Shown: positions 1 to 8,693 of the stretch, piece after piece
Layout: each line of letters starts with the position of its first letter
Numbering within the stretch: position 1 is the stretch's first letter
Source of the DNA: Streptococcus parapneumoniae
GTDB taxonomy: Bacteria > Bacillota > Bacilli > Lactobacillales > Streptococcaceae
NCBI RefSeq assembly: GCF_037076355.1
Contig: NZ_AP026968.1
Coordinates: forward strand, 1,132,501-1,196,500
Length of the DNA stretch: 64,000 nucleotides
Direction of reading: 5' to 3'
The notes under the pieces: generated by a model
What the model saw: only the letters and a program-made list of their open reading frames with translations
The model's database searches: none
Told to the model about the DNA's origin: nothing
Translations under genes and position numbers: made by a program

Positions 1-602
1 TTCTCAAACTTGTCTTTTGGATAAGAGCCGTCTGAGTGTACGTACCAGTAGCCTGTATCGTTCTTCTTCCAACCTGCTTCAACGCTCAAGCCGTTTTCAA
101 TGTCATACTTGAATTGTTCACGGCTGATACCCCAACTTGCAAGATAAGGATAAGGGTCAACGTGGTCTGAACGGTTATCGGGTTGATTATTGGTACAGTA
201 TTCATGCGTTTTGATACCTGCTAGGTCGTCTGTATCAAGAGTTTTTGGCAATCCTGCTTCATCTGCTAGGTTTCGAAGCAATTCGATGTACAGACGGTAA
301 TCTGTCATGAACTCTTCTTCAGTTGAATGGCTTTCAATCAGTTCAACTGCTGCATAAGTCTCCGCATTCCAACCTCCACCGACGTCCCACGAGCCGTTAT
401 TTACAGGTCCTACTTGCATAACTCGACCATTTCCGACCACATGAGAAAAGAACCCTAGTTCAGGGTCCTTTCTCCAATGATAGTCAGCTTCATTTTGTAC
501 GGTTGAATTGCGGTTTCCAGTTGAGTGGGCATGTACTTGACGGTATGGCGCATAGCCAACTTGAGGCAAGTCTGTACGTAGTCTGCTTGTATCGATATCC
601 AT
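1..602 (-). CDS. LytA-type N-acetylmuramoyl-L-alanine amidase (partial, C-terminus outside window)
   Basis: Phage endolysin that cleaves the MurNAc-L-Ala bond of peptidoglycan and is anchored to choline in teichoic acids. The visible 200 residues hold the amidase domain, with the HAH motif at residues 24-26 that includes the zinc ligand known from LytA, and the first choline-binding repeat ([12 protein letters not shown]). The start ATG at 602 has AGGAG a few bases upstream. It lies directly after the holin gene, as in a lysis cassette. The protein is close to the complete copy in prophage 2 but not identical. The missing C-terminus should carry the remaining choline repeats. Confidence 0.95.
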   Translation of the reverse strand, partial: MDIDTSRLRTDLPQVGYAPYRQVHAHSTGNRNSTVQNEADYHWRKDPELGFFSHVVGNGRVMQVGPVNNGSWDVGGGWNAETYAAVELIESHSTEEEFMTDYRLYIELLRNLADEAGLPKTLDTDDLAGIKTHEYCTNNQPDNRSDHVDPYPYLASWGISREQFKYDIENGLSVEAGWKKNDTGYWYVHSDGSYPKDKFE

Positions 603-603
603 A

Positions 604-861
604 TTACTCCTCACTTGGTTTCTTATATTCAAGCGCTCGTGTGCTGTCTGTAATACCGCTTGTTGTCGGGTCATTGACCAGACCGATAGCAGTCAAGAAC
701 ACGAATACCGCATTAACAAGTAAAATCAGCTTGTTGCCGATATCACCTAAATCAAGATGATATCCAAAGACTGCTGCACCAGCTTGCAAGACAAGCAAGA
801 AGGCTGGAATTGCAGTCAGATAAAAGTATTTATTTTCTAGTCGTAGTTTCCAGTTAATCAT
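604..861 (-). CDS. Phage holin (phi LC3-like)
   Basis: This 85-residue protein has two hydrophobic segments, at about residues 13-33 and 43-63, and a charged C-terminus. That is the layout of phi LC3-type holins, which permeabilise the membrane so that the amidase can reach the wall. It sits 1 base upstream of the amidase start, and AAGGAAAA precedes its ATG. No second holin gene is seen in this prophage, so this is probably the only one. Confidence 0.9.
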   Translation of the reverse strand: MINWKLRLENKYFYLTAIPAFLLVLQAGAAVFGYHLDLGDIGNKLILLVNAVFVFLTAIGLVNDPTTSGITDSTRALEYKKPSEE

Positions 862-877
862 ATATTTTTCCTTTCCA

Positions 878-1609
878 TTATGGCAACGTTGTAGGCCAAG
901 GGTCGTCTGTTAGGTATGAAATAGCACTTACACGGATATCACCAATGTCTCGGTCGGTTGGTACTGGGTTTAAGAACTGAAACCTTAACTGGTTTTGGTC
1001 TGCAGCTCCTCCTACATACCATGTACCGTACACGATCCCATTATCGTTGTATATAGAGCCGATTAATGAGTTGGGAGTCCTAAAACCTTGCGGTATGCCA
1101 TTATAATATATGATGAACACGTTTCGTTCCCTATCGCTTTCTTGAGATTGATAGCTTGCTCCATTACGTCTTTCAATCCCAAACCATCCCCATTGAAGTC
1201 CTCCAAATTGATATGTCACTAGATTGTTAACACGTCTTATTTTTACGAACGAATTTCCTAATCTTGAAACTGAGTTAAGTGTCCTCCAACCAGTATCACC
1301 TATCAACACCTGCCAACCTGTGTTACCGTTCCCACTCTCTTTAATCCATTTCAGAGCGCCGTTTGTGGCATTGACATCTACATAGGTTATTCCGATTTCA
1401 GCAACTATACGGCCTTCTGGTGAGCCTGTACCACGGATTTCTTGCCCTACGTTATCTGGTATCGGCAGAGTGACATGATTACCCCCGACAATGCCGAGGG
1501 TATTTCCAGTCAGTGTCAGCATTGGCTCAGGCTTTTGATTTAGCGCCTTGATATCCTTACCGATTTCATAAGCTAATTGGTCAACATTATTAAAAAAATT
1601 ATGAGCCAT
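878..1609 (-). CDS. Phage minor structural / fibre-associated protein
   Basis: The 243-residue protein begins MAHNFFNNVDQLAYEIG and contains a central segment with GSPEGRIVAEIGITYVD and GNTGWQVLIGDTGW. That motif recurs in streptococcal and lactococcal phage tail or head fibre proteins, where it tends to precede a receptor-binding tip. The start at 1609 is preferred over an upstream in-frame codon because it leaves a 4-base gap to the preceding stop. The C-terminal part is not recognisable and may be the binding tip. Confidence 0.65.
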   Translation of the reverse strand: MAHNFFNNVDQLAYEIGKDIKALNQKPEPMLTLTGNTLGIVGGNHVTLPIPDNVGQEIRGTGSPEGRIVAEIGITYVDVNATNGALKWIKESGNGNTGWQVLIGDTGWRTLNSVSRLGNSFVKIRRVNNLVTYQFGGLQWGWFGIERRNGASYQSQESDRERNVFIIYYNGIPQGFRTPNSLIGSIYNDNGIVYGTWYVGGAADQNQLRFQFLNPVPTDRDIGDIRVSAISYLTDDPWPTTLP

Positions 1610-1613
1610 ACAA

Positions 1614-1946
1614 TCACTCTTTTGCATTGTTATAGGTTTCCACTAGGTCAACAGTGGTAAACTCGTCAATACGACGGCCGAGATCAGCCAATTTCTGCAC
1701 AACTGCGCCTTCAGTATCGCCGCTCATGCTGGCGATCATCGTAGCAATTTCTTTCAAGGTATCAAGGTTCTCAGGCGTTCCTTCACCCAAGATTTCAGCC
1801 TTAACCTCGGATTTAGCTTGAGTAACTGCCTGTGAGATAGCTTGATTCATTGCTGAAGTCTCCACTTTAGTGCTGACGCTTTGCTTCACTTCCTTGATAT
1901 CTGCTCCTACTGCTTGTGCAAATGCTGTTAATTTTGTAGTATCCAT
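1614..1946 (-). CDS. Small fibre/baseplate-module protein, shared with prophage 2
   Basis: A 110-residue, mostly helical protein with a coiled-coil-like middle. Its first part is identical to a 110-residue protein in prophage 2, while residues after about 67 diverge. The edge of the 907-bp identical block falls inside this gene, so it looks like a recombination chimera. It lies between the BppU-like gene and the fibre gene in both phages. Its function is unknown; a fibre scaffold or trimerisation role is only a guess. Confidence 0.7.
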   Translation of the reverse strand: MDTTKLTAFAQAVGADIKEVKQSVSTKVETSAMNQAISQAVTQAKSEVKAEILGEGTPENLDTLKEIATMIASMSGDTEGAVVQKLADLGRRIDEFTTVDLVETYNNAKE

Positions 1947-2653
1947 TTTGTGTTACACCTTTCCTAAATTGTAATAAAAGAGTAGGTCTGGCAATTCCTG
2001 ACCTACTGGGCTCTCGCCTACAGTTCTACCTGCAAGCTGTTTTTCGACTTCTTTTGCGATGTCCAGCTCCTTTAAAGCATGGACTTCTTCTGTGACCAAT
2101 TCCTTATCTGAGGCAACTATCTGGATATGGACAGATTTATCACTGGGGAAAACATAGCCTCCAGCCGTGATTTCCAAGCGATAGCTCCCAATCGGCAAGA
2201 TAGCGTCCAGATGAAAACTCACACCTTGACTGGTAACAGCTACCTGCTTCTTCCACTGGTAGCCCTCCTTGGTCAGACTGATCAGCGCCTCCTCCCCTTC
2301 CAGAGAGGAAATCACTTGGTAGTCCTCGTCTAAGAGGGCAAAACCAAAGGTAGAAGCCAAGTCCCCTTGTTTAATCAGGTGACCTCCGTCAATCTGTACG
2401 AGATTGGTCATATTGAGATTACAGACCATTCTGCACCTCTTTCTATCTAATCATCTACTAAGATGTCTTCCTTAATCTCCAATTTTTCAAAATCGTTGAA
2501 TAAGCGGTCTATGTAGCCATTACCTCCTAAAGCCTTGTAGCTTTTGTGCAGACTTTCCACTAGGGAAAATTCGTCTTTTGAAGTGAACCCTCTACGAATA
2601 GCCCGTCGCATATCACGGTCAAGGCGCAACTTCATGGTATTTAGATGCGCCTC
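1747..2653. repeat. 907-bp direct repeat, copy 1 (identical to 55259-56165)
   Basis: Aligning by eye with a constant offset of 53512 shows no difference between the flanking mismatches at 1746 and 2654. The block covers part of the 110-residue gene, the whole BppU-like gene and most of the coiled-coil gene. Both copies have the same orientation. Confidence 0.9.
1953..2429 (-). CDS. BppU-like baseplate upper / fibre-attachment protein
   Basis: The 158-residue protein starts MVCNLNMTNLVQIDGG and has the beta-rich pattern of N-terminal BppU-type domains (an applied field, a default-value strand, then a helical tail). In lactococcal siphoviruses such proteins join receptor-binding proteins to the baseplate. 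The assignment rests on fold pattern and position, not on a firm motif. The gene is identical, base for base, to the one in prophage 2. AGGTG lies upstream of the ATG. Confidence 0.6.
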   Translation of the reverse strand: MVCNLNMTNLVQIDGGHLIKQGDLASTFGFALLDEDYQVISSLEGEEALISLTKEGYQWKKQVAVTSQGVSFHLDAILPIGSYRLEITAGGYVFPSDKSVHIQIVASDKELVTEEVHALKELDIAKEVEKQLAGRTVGESPVGQELPDLLFYYNLGKV

Positions 2654-2884
2654 ATCGTGAATTTTTAATTTTTCTTGCACTTCGTCGATTTTGGAATTGC
2701 TATCTTTAGCGGTAGTCTGGACATCTTTAATCTGTTTCTTAACATCGGTTAGTTCCGAAACGATTTTCTCCGTCTCTTCTTTGGCTTTTTTCGGCAATTT
2801 GTAGCTAAGCCAAGCGATAATAATCGGTGAAGCCGATGGTAGCACGTTCATGAAGAAATGTTCTATTTGTTGTAAGACGTCCAT
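2447..2884 (-). CDS. Membrane-anchored coiled-coil phage protein
   Basis: The 145-residue protein has one hydrophobic segment near residues 8-28, then a long charged coiled coil (about 35-80) and a globular end (KSYKALGGNGYIDRLFNDFEK). Proteins of this type sit just before the lysis genes in pneumococcal phages. The N-terminal third differs from the prophage 2 homologue while the rest is identical, which marks a recombination edge. The function is unknown. A role next to holin or in anchoring at the membrane is inference. Confidence 0.6.
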   Translation of the reverse strand: MDVLQQIEHFFMNVLPSASPIIIAWLSYKLPKKAKEETEKIVSELTDVKKQIKDVQTTAKDSNSKIDEVQEKLKIHDEAHLNTMKLRLDRDMRRAIRRGFTSKDEFSLVESLHKSYKALGGNGYIDRLFNDFEKLEIKEDILVDD

Positions 2885-2899
2885 AGTTACCCCCTGTTA

Positions 2900-3649
2900 T
2901 TAGTTAGGTGCAACTGTTGTAGCAGAAGGTTCTGTTGCTGTAGGCGTCACGGTAGCTGTCGTAGAAACTGTAGCTGCTGGTGCAACATTCGTAGGCTCAT
3001 TTTGTTCTTGAGGTTCGTACTTCCATGCTGCGCCTGTTCCGCCCATTTCAAGACGACCATTTCGGGCAAAGTCGCTGACTGGTTCGCCATTGTAAGTAAA
3101 TTCCTTATTCAATTGAACTAAGATACGCTTACCTTCTCCATCTACCTCAACGTGCGCTGGGTCTTCAATGGTAATCAAGTCATGTGCCAAATAACGTTTC
3201 CCAACCTCAGCCAATGGAATCAACTCTACCAATTCCTTGTAGATAGTTCCATAAGCGATTGTCTTGCCTGCTACAGCATTTAAAACGACCGCATGGATAA
3301 TCTTTCCATAACGGTCTGTCTCTGCTTGATTGTGTTTAACAGCTTCATCTGTTGCAGTCTGTTTAGCTTCTGTCTGAGCCAATTTCTGTTCTGCTTGTTC
3401 CAATTTAGCTTGGGTTTCTTGCAATTTAGCTTGATTTTCTTGCAGTTTAGCCTGTGCTTGCACGATTGCGCTTGTAGGGTCAAGCTCTGCATGAACTTGC
3501 TCTAGGACTGCTTGGATGATTTTCTCATCAGAATCTCCTTGACGATCTCCATCAAGCTCACGAGTGTAATACGTGAAAGGTTGTTCCTTGCGGATAGTTA
3601 CTACTGTTTTGTCAACTCGAAAAAGTTTGTTTTCTACTAAAAATTCCAT
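2900..3649 (-). CDS. DUF1366-like phage protein with coiled coil
   Basis: In this 249-residue protein, residues 1-65 resemble the DUF1366 start found in streptococcal phage tail modules. A QAKLQENQAKLQE-type heptad coiled coil follows (about 65-110), then a folded region (115-215) and an Ala/Thr/Pro-rich C-terminus. It lies between the tail fibre and the lysis cassette. A smaller DUF1366 protein occupies the same place in prophage 2. No enzymatic function is apparent. Confidence 0.65.
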   Translation of the reverse strand: MEFLVENKLFRVDKTVVTIRKEQPFTYYTRELDGDRQGDSDEKIIQAVLEQVHAELDPTSAIVQAQAKLQENQAKLQETQAKLEQAEQKLAQTEAKQTATDEAVKHNQAETDRYGKIIHAVVLNAVAGKTIAYGTIYKELVELIPLAEVGKRYLAHDLITIEDPAHVEVDGEGKRILVQLNKEFTYNGEPVSDFARNGRLEMGGTGAAWKYEPQEQNEPTNVAPAATVSTTATVTPTATEPSATTVAPN

Positions 3650-3671
3650 GTTATTTACTTCTTTCTATAAT

Positions 3672-5057
3672 TTATTTTTTGAACCATGCGTCGATAAGAA
3701 TCATGTCGTCCGATACTGGATACGAGCTGGTCGTTGCAACAAGCTCCTCTTCGAAAAATAAAGATGCGTCATCTTGTGATAAAATTCCGTTTTTTCCTTC
3801 TCGATATAAGTGACTTAATCCATTACCTATTTTATAGTGTCCTCTAAAAGATGCGATGGAGTAAGATTTTACTTTAAATTGGTATTCTTTTGGAAAATAA
3901 AACAATTTTTTTTGCCCTGAACCAATTGTATTTTTTGATTCGTTAATCGAATCTTTGTCAATAAATGCCCTGAGTATGACCATATCGCCGATTATAAATA
4001 GTTTATTATCGTCAATTTCAGCCAGTTTCGAAGGAAGGATTCCATCAGCAAATTCCAAAGGAATCACTTTCATATCCAGCCTGGGCAACACCTGCCAACT
4101 TCCCCAAATACCATTGACTTTGGTTCTGACAGCAGTAAATGTATTCATGTTATCTACTGCTTGCTGCATGACGTTTTGACCATCGATTTTTGTTACGGTC
4201 ACATAGAGCGGAGAACGTGAGCCTTTGGGTGAATTTGTCAGACCTGCTCCTGTATACATGCCTGATTCCACATAGCTATCCCAATTTCCTGCAGCAGTTT
4301 TAGCACTGCCATTGTCATTTGTCAGCTTGATTAATTGAGCGTTATTCCATCTGTTCTTATCCACGCTTGTTACGTGAATAGTCGAATTTTGCGAATGAGA
4401 ATTAAATTCGCTCTTACTCGCTTGTTCAACGTTGACTACATTCCCTAGACCAACCTGTGTCTTTGTAACACCGTGAGGATTATTCTTGTTCCCTGTATGA
4501 TCTGACAACGCACGACCATCTGCCTTACCATTCCAAGAGGTTCTCTCTTGTTGAGTAATGTGTTTAGTCGTATCTCTTGCGTGAGCGTCAAAATCGGTCT
4601 TGCTGGCTTGTTCTACGTTCATCACATTTGCTAGACCGACTTGGGATTTCGTCACATTATGCGGATTGTTACGATTAGTAGCATGAGCGTTGAACTCTTG
4701 CTTGCTAGCCTGTTCCACGTTTGTCACGTTACCCAATCCTACCTGTGTCTTCGTGACACCGTGAGGGTTGTTATGATTTTCTAAGTGATGTTGAAAATCT
4801 TGCTTACTTGCTTGCTCAACATTCGTGACATTCCCTAGCCCCACTTGTTGCTTAGTGACACTGTGTGGATTGTTTTGGTTGTTGATGTGACCAGTTAGGT
4901 CAACTTTCTCAGCCTTACTTCTGGTGAACTCGTCAATCTTTTCAGGCAGACCGTCGATATCTGCAACCTTGTGCCTGTGATTTAAGTCGGCTTTGTTTTC
5001 CCATCGTTGCGCATCCTCGGCACCGATGATATCTCTTGACCTCCAGATTTTAGCCAT
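3672..5057 (-). CDS. Tail fibre with NNPHGVTK-type repeats
   Basis: A 461-residue fibre. Residues about 55-215 hold five copies of a roughly 35-residue unit, NNPHGVTKTQVGLGNVTNVE and variants, a known phage tail-fibre repeat that builds a shaft. The region after about residue 235 has the sequence GSRSPLYVTVTKIDGQNVMQ followed by a pyocin-knob-like segment, and it probably carries the receptor-binding tip. It lies immediately downstream of the baseplate genes. SD AGGAGG is present near the start. Confidence 0.85.
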   Translation of the reverse strand: MAKIWRSRDIIGAEDAQRWENKADLNHRHKVADIDGLPEKIDEFTRSKAEKVDLTGHINNQNNPHSVTKQQVGLGNVTNVEQASKQDFQHHLENHNNPHGVTKTQVGLGNVTNVEQASKQEFNAHATNRNNPHNVTKSQVGLANVMNVEQASKTDFDAHARDTTKHITQQERTSWNGKADGRALSDHTGNKNNPHGVTKTQVGLGNVVNVEQASKSEFNSHSQNSTIHVTSVDKNRWNNAQLIKLTNDNGSAKTAAGNWDSYVESGMYTGAGLTNSPKGSRSPLYVTVTKIDGQNVMQQAVDNMNTFTAVRTKVNGIWGSWQVLPRLDMKVIPLEFADGILPSKLAEIDDNKLFIIGDMVILRAFIDKDSINESKNTIGSGQKKLFYFPKEYQFKVKSYSIASFRGHYKIGNGLSHLYREGKNGILSQDDASLFFEEELVATTSSYPVSDDMILIDAWFKK

Positions 5058-5085
5058 CTGTTAGCACCTCCAGTCTATATTTGAA

Positions 5086-5325
5086 TCATGTTGTTGTTTC
5101 AATCGGAACGTATACATCAATAACAGACTGAGGTACATGTGAAGCGTCTAACAACTCAATCTTATTGATTTCTCTGATTGAGTCTGGTACCAAGAAATCA
5201 ATCAAAACAAAACGTTGCTCTCGTTGTTTCTGTATCGTCACAATTTGATTATCGTTCAACCTTGCTTTGTTGATTTTAGCTAGTACGGTTTCTGTAACTG
5301 TATTTAGTAACGTTTCTTTAATCAT
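5086..5325 (-). CDS. Small baseplate-module protein
   Basis: This 79-residue protein starts at 5325, where a perfect AGGAGG lies 9 bases before the ATG. It overlaps the end of the DUF2313 gene by 8 bases. It lies between the baseplate wedge genes and the tail fibre. The sequence mixes an N-terminal helix with beta strands and shows no recognisable motif. A fibre-adaptor role is possible but unproven. Confidence 0.65.
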   Translation of the reverse strand: MIKETLLNTVTETVLAKINKARLNDNQIVTIQKQREQRFVLIDFLVPDSIREINKIELLDASHVPQSVIDVYVPIETTT

Positions 5326-5911
5326 TGAATAAAACCTCCTCTTGTGGCCCTTCATATTCAAAAGGTGTCACTCCTACAACTGCATAACCTGCTCTAGCGA
5401 AATCTACCGAAGTCTTGAATAACCGTTCTTTCAGCTTGACTCGTTCTGTTACTGTCGGGATATGTGTATATCCCATATTTGCTGGTTTGATTGCATTGAC
5501 AAAAATAACTGACTCTCTGAAAAGTCCGCTCGTTTCTGCTCCAGACTCAATCAATAAGACCTGATTAGCGAAATCTACTGAAGCCTTGTACTTTCCTTTT
5601 CCGAAAAGGTCGTCTAATTTGCGAATTAAAAACCACCATGAAAATGGTGGCCTCATATTGATCCGCAACAAAACACGCTCTCTTCTCCACTCCAACGTAT
5701 CGTCGGCATGAGCAACAATACCGTATACTTCTTCAAATTTCGTTAACGTAGGAACATCGCAGAGCATAATGAACTGATTCTTGATGAACTACTCTAACGA
5801 GATAGTACCGTCTTTAAACAGAGTATTTTCAACCCGAACCAGTTCTTTCATATCTTTGACGCCCTCGTAGTAATCTGGAACGTATTCAGATAAGTTTACT
5901 TCTTTCACCAT
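5318..5911 (-). pseudogene. DUF2313/YmfQ-like baseplate protein, interrupted by in-frame amber codon
   Basis: Reading from ATG at 5911, which overlaps the J-gene stop as TAATG, gives 40 codons and then TAG at 5789-5791. The same frame continues for 156 more codons to 5318. The joined 197-codon product has the length and sequence style of the XkdT-neighbouring DUF2313 (Mu gp48-like) tail protein, with WRRERVLLRIN and TPFEYEGP near the end. One base change (CAG to TAG) would explain it. The ATG at 5767 could restart translation but has no clear ribosome binding site. Confidence 0.85.
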
Positions 5912-7038
5912 TAAACCATCCTCACTGTTCCTTTATACGGCAATTGTTGTAATTGTCCTGTAAAAACAAGTGCTAAATCAGCTTCGCGGTTATTCAGTTT
6001 CATCTTATCCACGTTAGCAACACCGTTAATGGTCAATAGCCTGGCCATTAACTGCGAGCGATAGATTTTCATACTGTAGGTATTAACATCTGAGTATTGC
6101 GCCCAGTTCTTTCTCAAATCCAAGAAATACTGGTCTAAAGCCTTGTCTACCAGTTCTTTTACTTGATTTAGCTGATATCCTGTCATCAACTCAAGTTTAA
6201 ACTCAATATCAATTGGGAAGCGTGTCGCAGTCGTAACCGTCACACGATGATTGATAGGAGCAAGTCCAACGCCTTTTCCAGTATATTCTAGTGGATCCAG
6301 AACGTTTTGTACTTTCTTGATTGTCTCAGTAGATGCCAAGTTTAAGTCGTTGTCTAAAACAACCACTTTAACTGTTCCTGAGCCATTCCAAACTGGATAG
6401 ACCTGCACTGCGCCAACACCGTCAATTTCACGAACACGCTGAACATACTCAATGAAGTTGCCGCCAAAAGGTTTCTCATTGACGTAAATCAAGAAACGCT
6501 TCCGCAATTCATCGTCAGTTTCTTCATCTTGCCCAGATGTAACGATTTCCCCTAAGACTGCAGTAGCGAGGTTTCTGTAGTTCTCCAAGGGCAAGATATT
6601 GCCATAGTAGCGATTTCCGACAACGCCAGTTGTCTCACACTCTACTTCATACTTGCCAGCTACATTAGTTGCACGAACTACCTTGTAGATGAGTGCAGCA
6701 TCGTCAATTGTCGCAAAACGAGAACCCAAAGCGATTTGTACGCCTTCTTTTCTCTCATTTTTAAACTCCGCAAAGCGTACCGCTTTTTTTGACGGATAAC
6801 GATGTAGACCGAACTCTTCAACCTTGTAGTCTAGGTATTGGCCAATAGCAGTCTGTGGAAATGTATCTAGCAGTAGATTTTTCAACTGCAAATAAAAACC
6901 AGCTAACTCGTAACAAGCAGGCGCTAATGCGTCATAGATGATAGAACCTTCCCGTGTATCAATATTTTCATTGACACGAGAAAGAGCGTCATTCATCAGA
7001 TAATCAAACGTGTATTTTTCTAAGAAATCACCTATCAT
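5911..7038 (-). CDS. Baseplate J-like protein
   Basis: The 375-residue protein shows the Baseplate_J family layout: N-terminal FLEKYTFDYLMNDALSRV, a central beta region, then GSGTVKVVVLDNDLNLAS and a C-terminal helical and strand segment. J-like proteins form the baseplate wedge of contractile tails. It follows the gp25/DUF2634 gene with an 11-base overlap and is coupled by TAATG to the DUF2313 gene. Family order (DUF2577, DUF2634, J, DUF2313) matches PBSX xkdR-xkdU. Confidence 0.92.
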   Translation of the reverse strand: MIGDFLEKYTFDYLMNDALSRVNENIDTREGSIIYDALAPACYELAGFYLQLKNLLLDTFPQTAIGQYLDYKVEEFGLHRYPSKKAVRFAEFKNERKEGVQIALGSRFATIDDAALIYKVVRATNVAGKYEVECETTGVVGNRYYGNILPLENYRNLATAVLGEIVTSGQDEETDDELRKRFLIYVNEKPFGGNFIEYVQRVREIDGVGAVQVYPVWNGSGTVKVVVLDNDLNLASTETIKKVQNVLDPLEYTGKGVGLAPINHRVTVTTATRFPIDIEFKLELMTGYQLNQVKELVDKALDQYFLDLRKNWAQYSDVNTYSMKIYRSQLMARLLTINGVANVDKMKLNNREADLALVFTGQLQQLPYKGTVRMV

Positions 7039-7420
7039 TAATCAGCGTCACCTCCTTTTCAACTTTAAATAAACCAGATATGGTATGGACTTCAAAGACA
7101 CAAAGCAAGCTATCCTTGGTTTGTTGCTCGATGAAGAAATTTTGAACACTTTTAATTCTTGTATCAACTAACAAGGCTTGAGAAATTGTTCTCTCAAGGT
7201 CAGCTTTTACAAAATCATAAGGTTTTCCAATCAAGCGCTCTAATTCTACTCCGTAGTTTGAAGAGTAGATGACCCACTCAAACCGTTCTGTAAGCAAAAT
7301 CTTTTCAACTGCTTGCCTCATGGCCTCTAATCCATCTATATATCCGTGTATTCTGCCATTTTTCACTTGATAAGTGTAGGATGGCAAAACAACTTCTTCA
7401 ATGTTTCGTATATCTACCAT
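7028..7420 (-). CDS. DUF2634 / gp25-like baseplate wedge protein (XkdS-like)
   Basis: About 130 residues. GLEAMRQAVEKILLTERFEW and SNYGVELERLIG match the gp25-like lysozyme-fold wedge protein of PBSX-type phages. It acts with J in the baseplate. The ATG at 7420 has GGAG five bases upstream. A GTG at 7426 overlapping the previous stop is an alternative start. The position between the DUF2577 and J genes supports the call. Confidence 0.88.
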   Translation of the reverse strand: MVDIRNIEEVVLPSYTYQVKNGRIHGYIDGLEAMRQAVEKILLTERFEWVIYSSNYGVELERLIGKPYDFVKADLERTISQALLVDTRIKSVQNFFIEQQTKDSLLCVFEVHTISGLFKVEKEVTLINDR

Positions 7421-7422
7421 CT

Positions 7423-7725
7423 TCACTCCATCCTTTGTAAAACGTAGTATAATTGCCCGTTCTGGGCTTTAATCATTAAGACTTTGTCTCCTGCTTCAAG
7501 ATCACGAAAAACAATCCACCTCTTGTTGTCCCCTTCAGTATCTCCAGTACGTAGTTCTTTAACCATCGGACTTAGAACTAAAAAGGACTCAGGGATTTCA
7601 AGTTTATTATTAACCTTGATTGTTAAAGGAGAAACAGATGTGACAGAGCCAAAAACAATATCTGTCCTGTCTGTCCCATCATCTACTCCTTGCGCCAAAA
7701 GGCGTGCTAATAACTCTCCTGCCAT
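7423..7725 (-). CDS. DUF2577 tail protein (XkdR-like)
   Basis: The 100-residue protein contains DIVFGSVTSVSPLTIKVNNK and a C-terminal strand ending in LYYVLQRME. This is an OB-like domain seen in DUF2577 proteins, which contribute to the tail spike and hub of PBSX-like phages. It overlaps the upstream hub gene by one base, so translation is likely coupled. Confidence 0.85.
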   Translation of the reverse strand: MAGELLARLLAQGVDDGTDRTDIVFGSVTSVSPLTIKVNNKLEIPESFLVLSPMVKELRTGDTEGDNKRWIVFRDLEAGDKVLMIKAQNGQLYYVLQRME

Positions 7726-8693
7726 TATTCCAGCGTCCTCAATTCTAAATCCATTGTATGCACCTTATCCCACTTGTGGGTACATTTAGAGATGATGCCA
7801 AGACTGTTCTTCTTAATCCCTTCAGACTCTAAATCAGCAAAATCCAGTACAACACTGTTGCCTGCACTGATTCCAAGATGTCCTAAACAAGGAACTTTAA
7901 AGGTCTTTTTAGGATGATTCTTAGCTTTCAATAAGAGTTCAGCCTTCTGTTGAATCTGACTCTCATTCATCTTTTCATCCACTTTTTCGTGGTACTGCAA
8001 CTTGCCCCAAAGAGCAACGTTTTTAGAGTCTTTCACAACGTAAACTTCACGCTTCTTACTCTGCTTGTTGTCTTTAGTCAGCTTCACATAGTTGTAACTG
8101 TCATCGATAGAGCCTTCATAGTCAAAGTCTGTCGCTACGCTATCATCACCAATCACTAAGTCAGTAATCAGCGAATTTAAGGCTATATGCTCGACTGTAC
8201 CAAAGTTATCTCTGATGATGTACCACATGCCACCATGAATCAATGTTAAGTCCAAAGCGTTCTGGATCATCGCAAAATAAGTTTTCTTATCTTCGATTTT
8301 CTCAGGACACGTCCAGTTTCCCTCGTCAACAACTTTGTACTCAAGTTCTGAGATTTCGCAAATCTTACTAAAGATTTCATGACTCTTAGAGGCTTCAAAC
8401 ACGATTGTGTCAGTGTTTTTCAGATATCTCATTCTGTCATAAGCAGTAACCGACCATTTCTTAGCTGATTTCCGCTTTTTCTTGAAAACTTTTCCGTAAA
8501 AAATGCCCTTATCATCTACTTTGAAGCGGATGACGTCTCCAAAGTTACAAGCTACCTGTGAGTCTATGATCATATCAAACTCAAGTTTTCCCGGCTGAAA
8601 ATCAATACTGGTTTCCCATTTGACACCTCCGACCAACTCAGTGATATCAAAGACTTTACCGTCATTCACATCTTGAATCAGAAATTCCATCAT
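7725..8693 (-). CDS. Tail hub protein, XkdQ / gpD-like
   Basis: The 322-residue protein resembles the late control gpD/XkdQ hub that joins tail tube and baseplate. Features are an N-terminal ITELVGGVKWETSIDFQPGK, a middle region TYFAMIQNALDLTLIHGG, and a C-terminal PCLGHLGISAGNSVVLDF beta barrel. The start codon overlaps the LysM-gene stop by 4 bases. The order LysM, hub, DUF2577 is that of PBSX xkdP-xkdQ-xkdR. Confidence 0.88.
   Translation of the reverse strand: MMEFLIQDVNDGKVFDITELVGGVKWETSIDFQPGKLEFDMIIDSQVACNFGDVIRFKVDDKGIFYGKVFKKKRKSAKKWSVTAYDRMRYLKNTDTIVFEASKSHEIFSKICEISELEYKVVDEGNWTCPEKIEDKKTYFAMIQNALDLTLIHGGMWYIIRDNFGTVEHIALNSLITDLVIGDDSVATDFDYEGSIDDSYNYVKLTKDNKQSKKREVYVVKDSKNVALWGKLQYHEKVDEKMNESQIQQKAELLLKAKNHPKKTFKVPCLGHLGISAGNSVVLDFADLESEGIKKNSLGIISKCTHKWDKVHTMDLELRTLE

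Noticed and set aside
3280..3505. ORFs in other frames of the DUF1366-like coiled coil
   Set aside because: They come from repetitive heptad codons and have no start signals.
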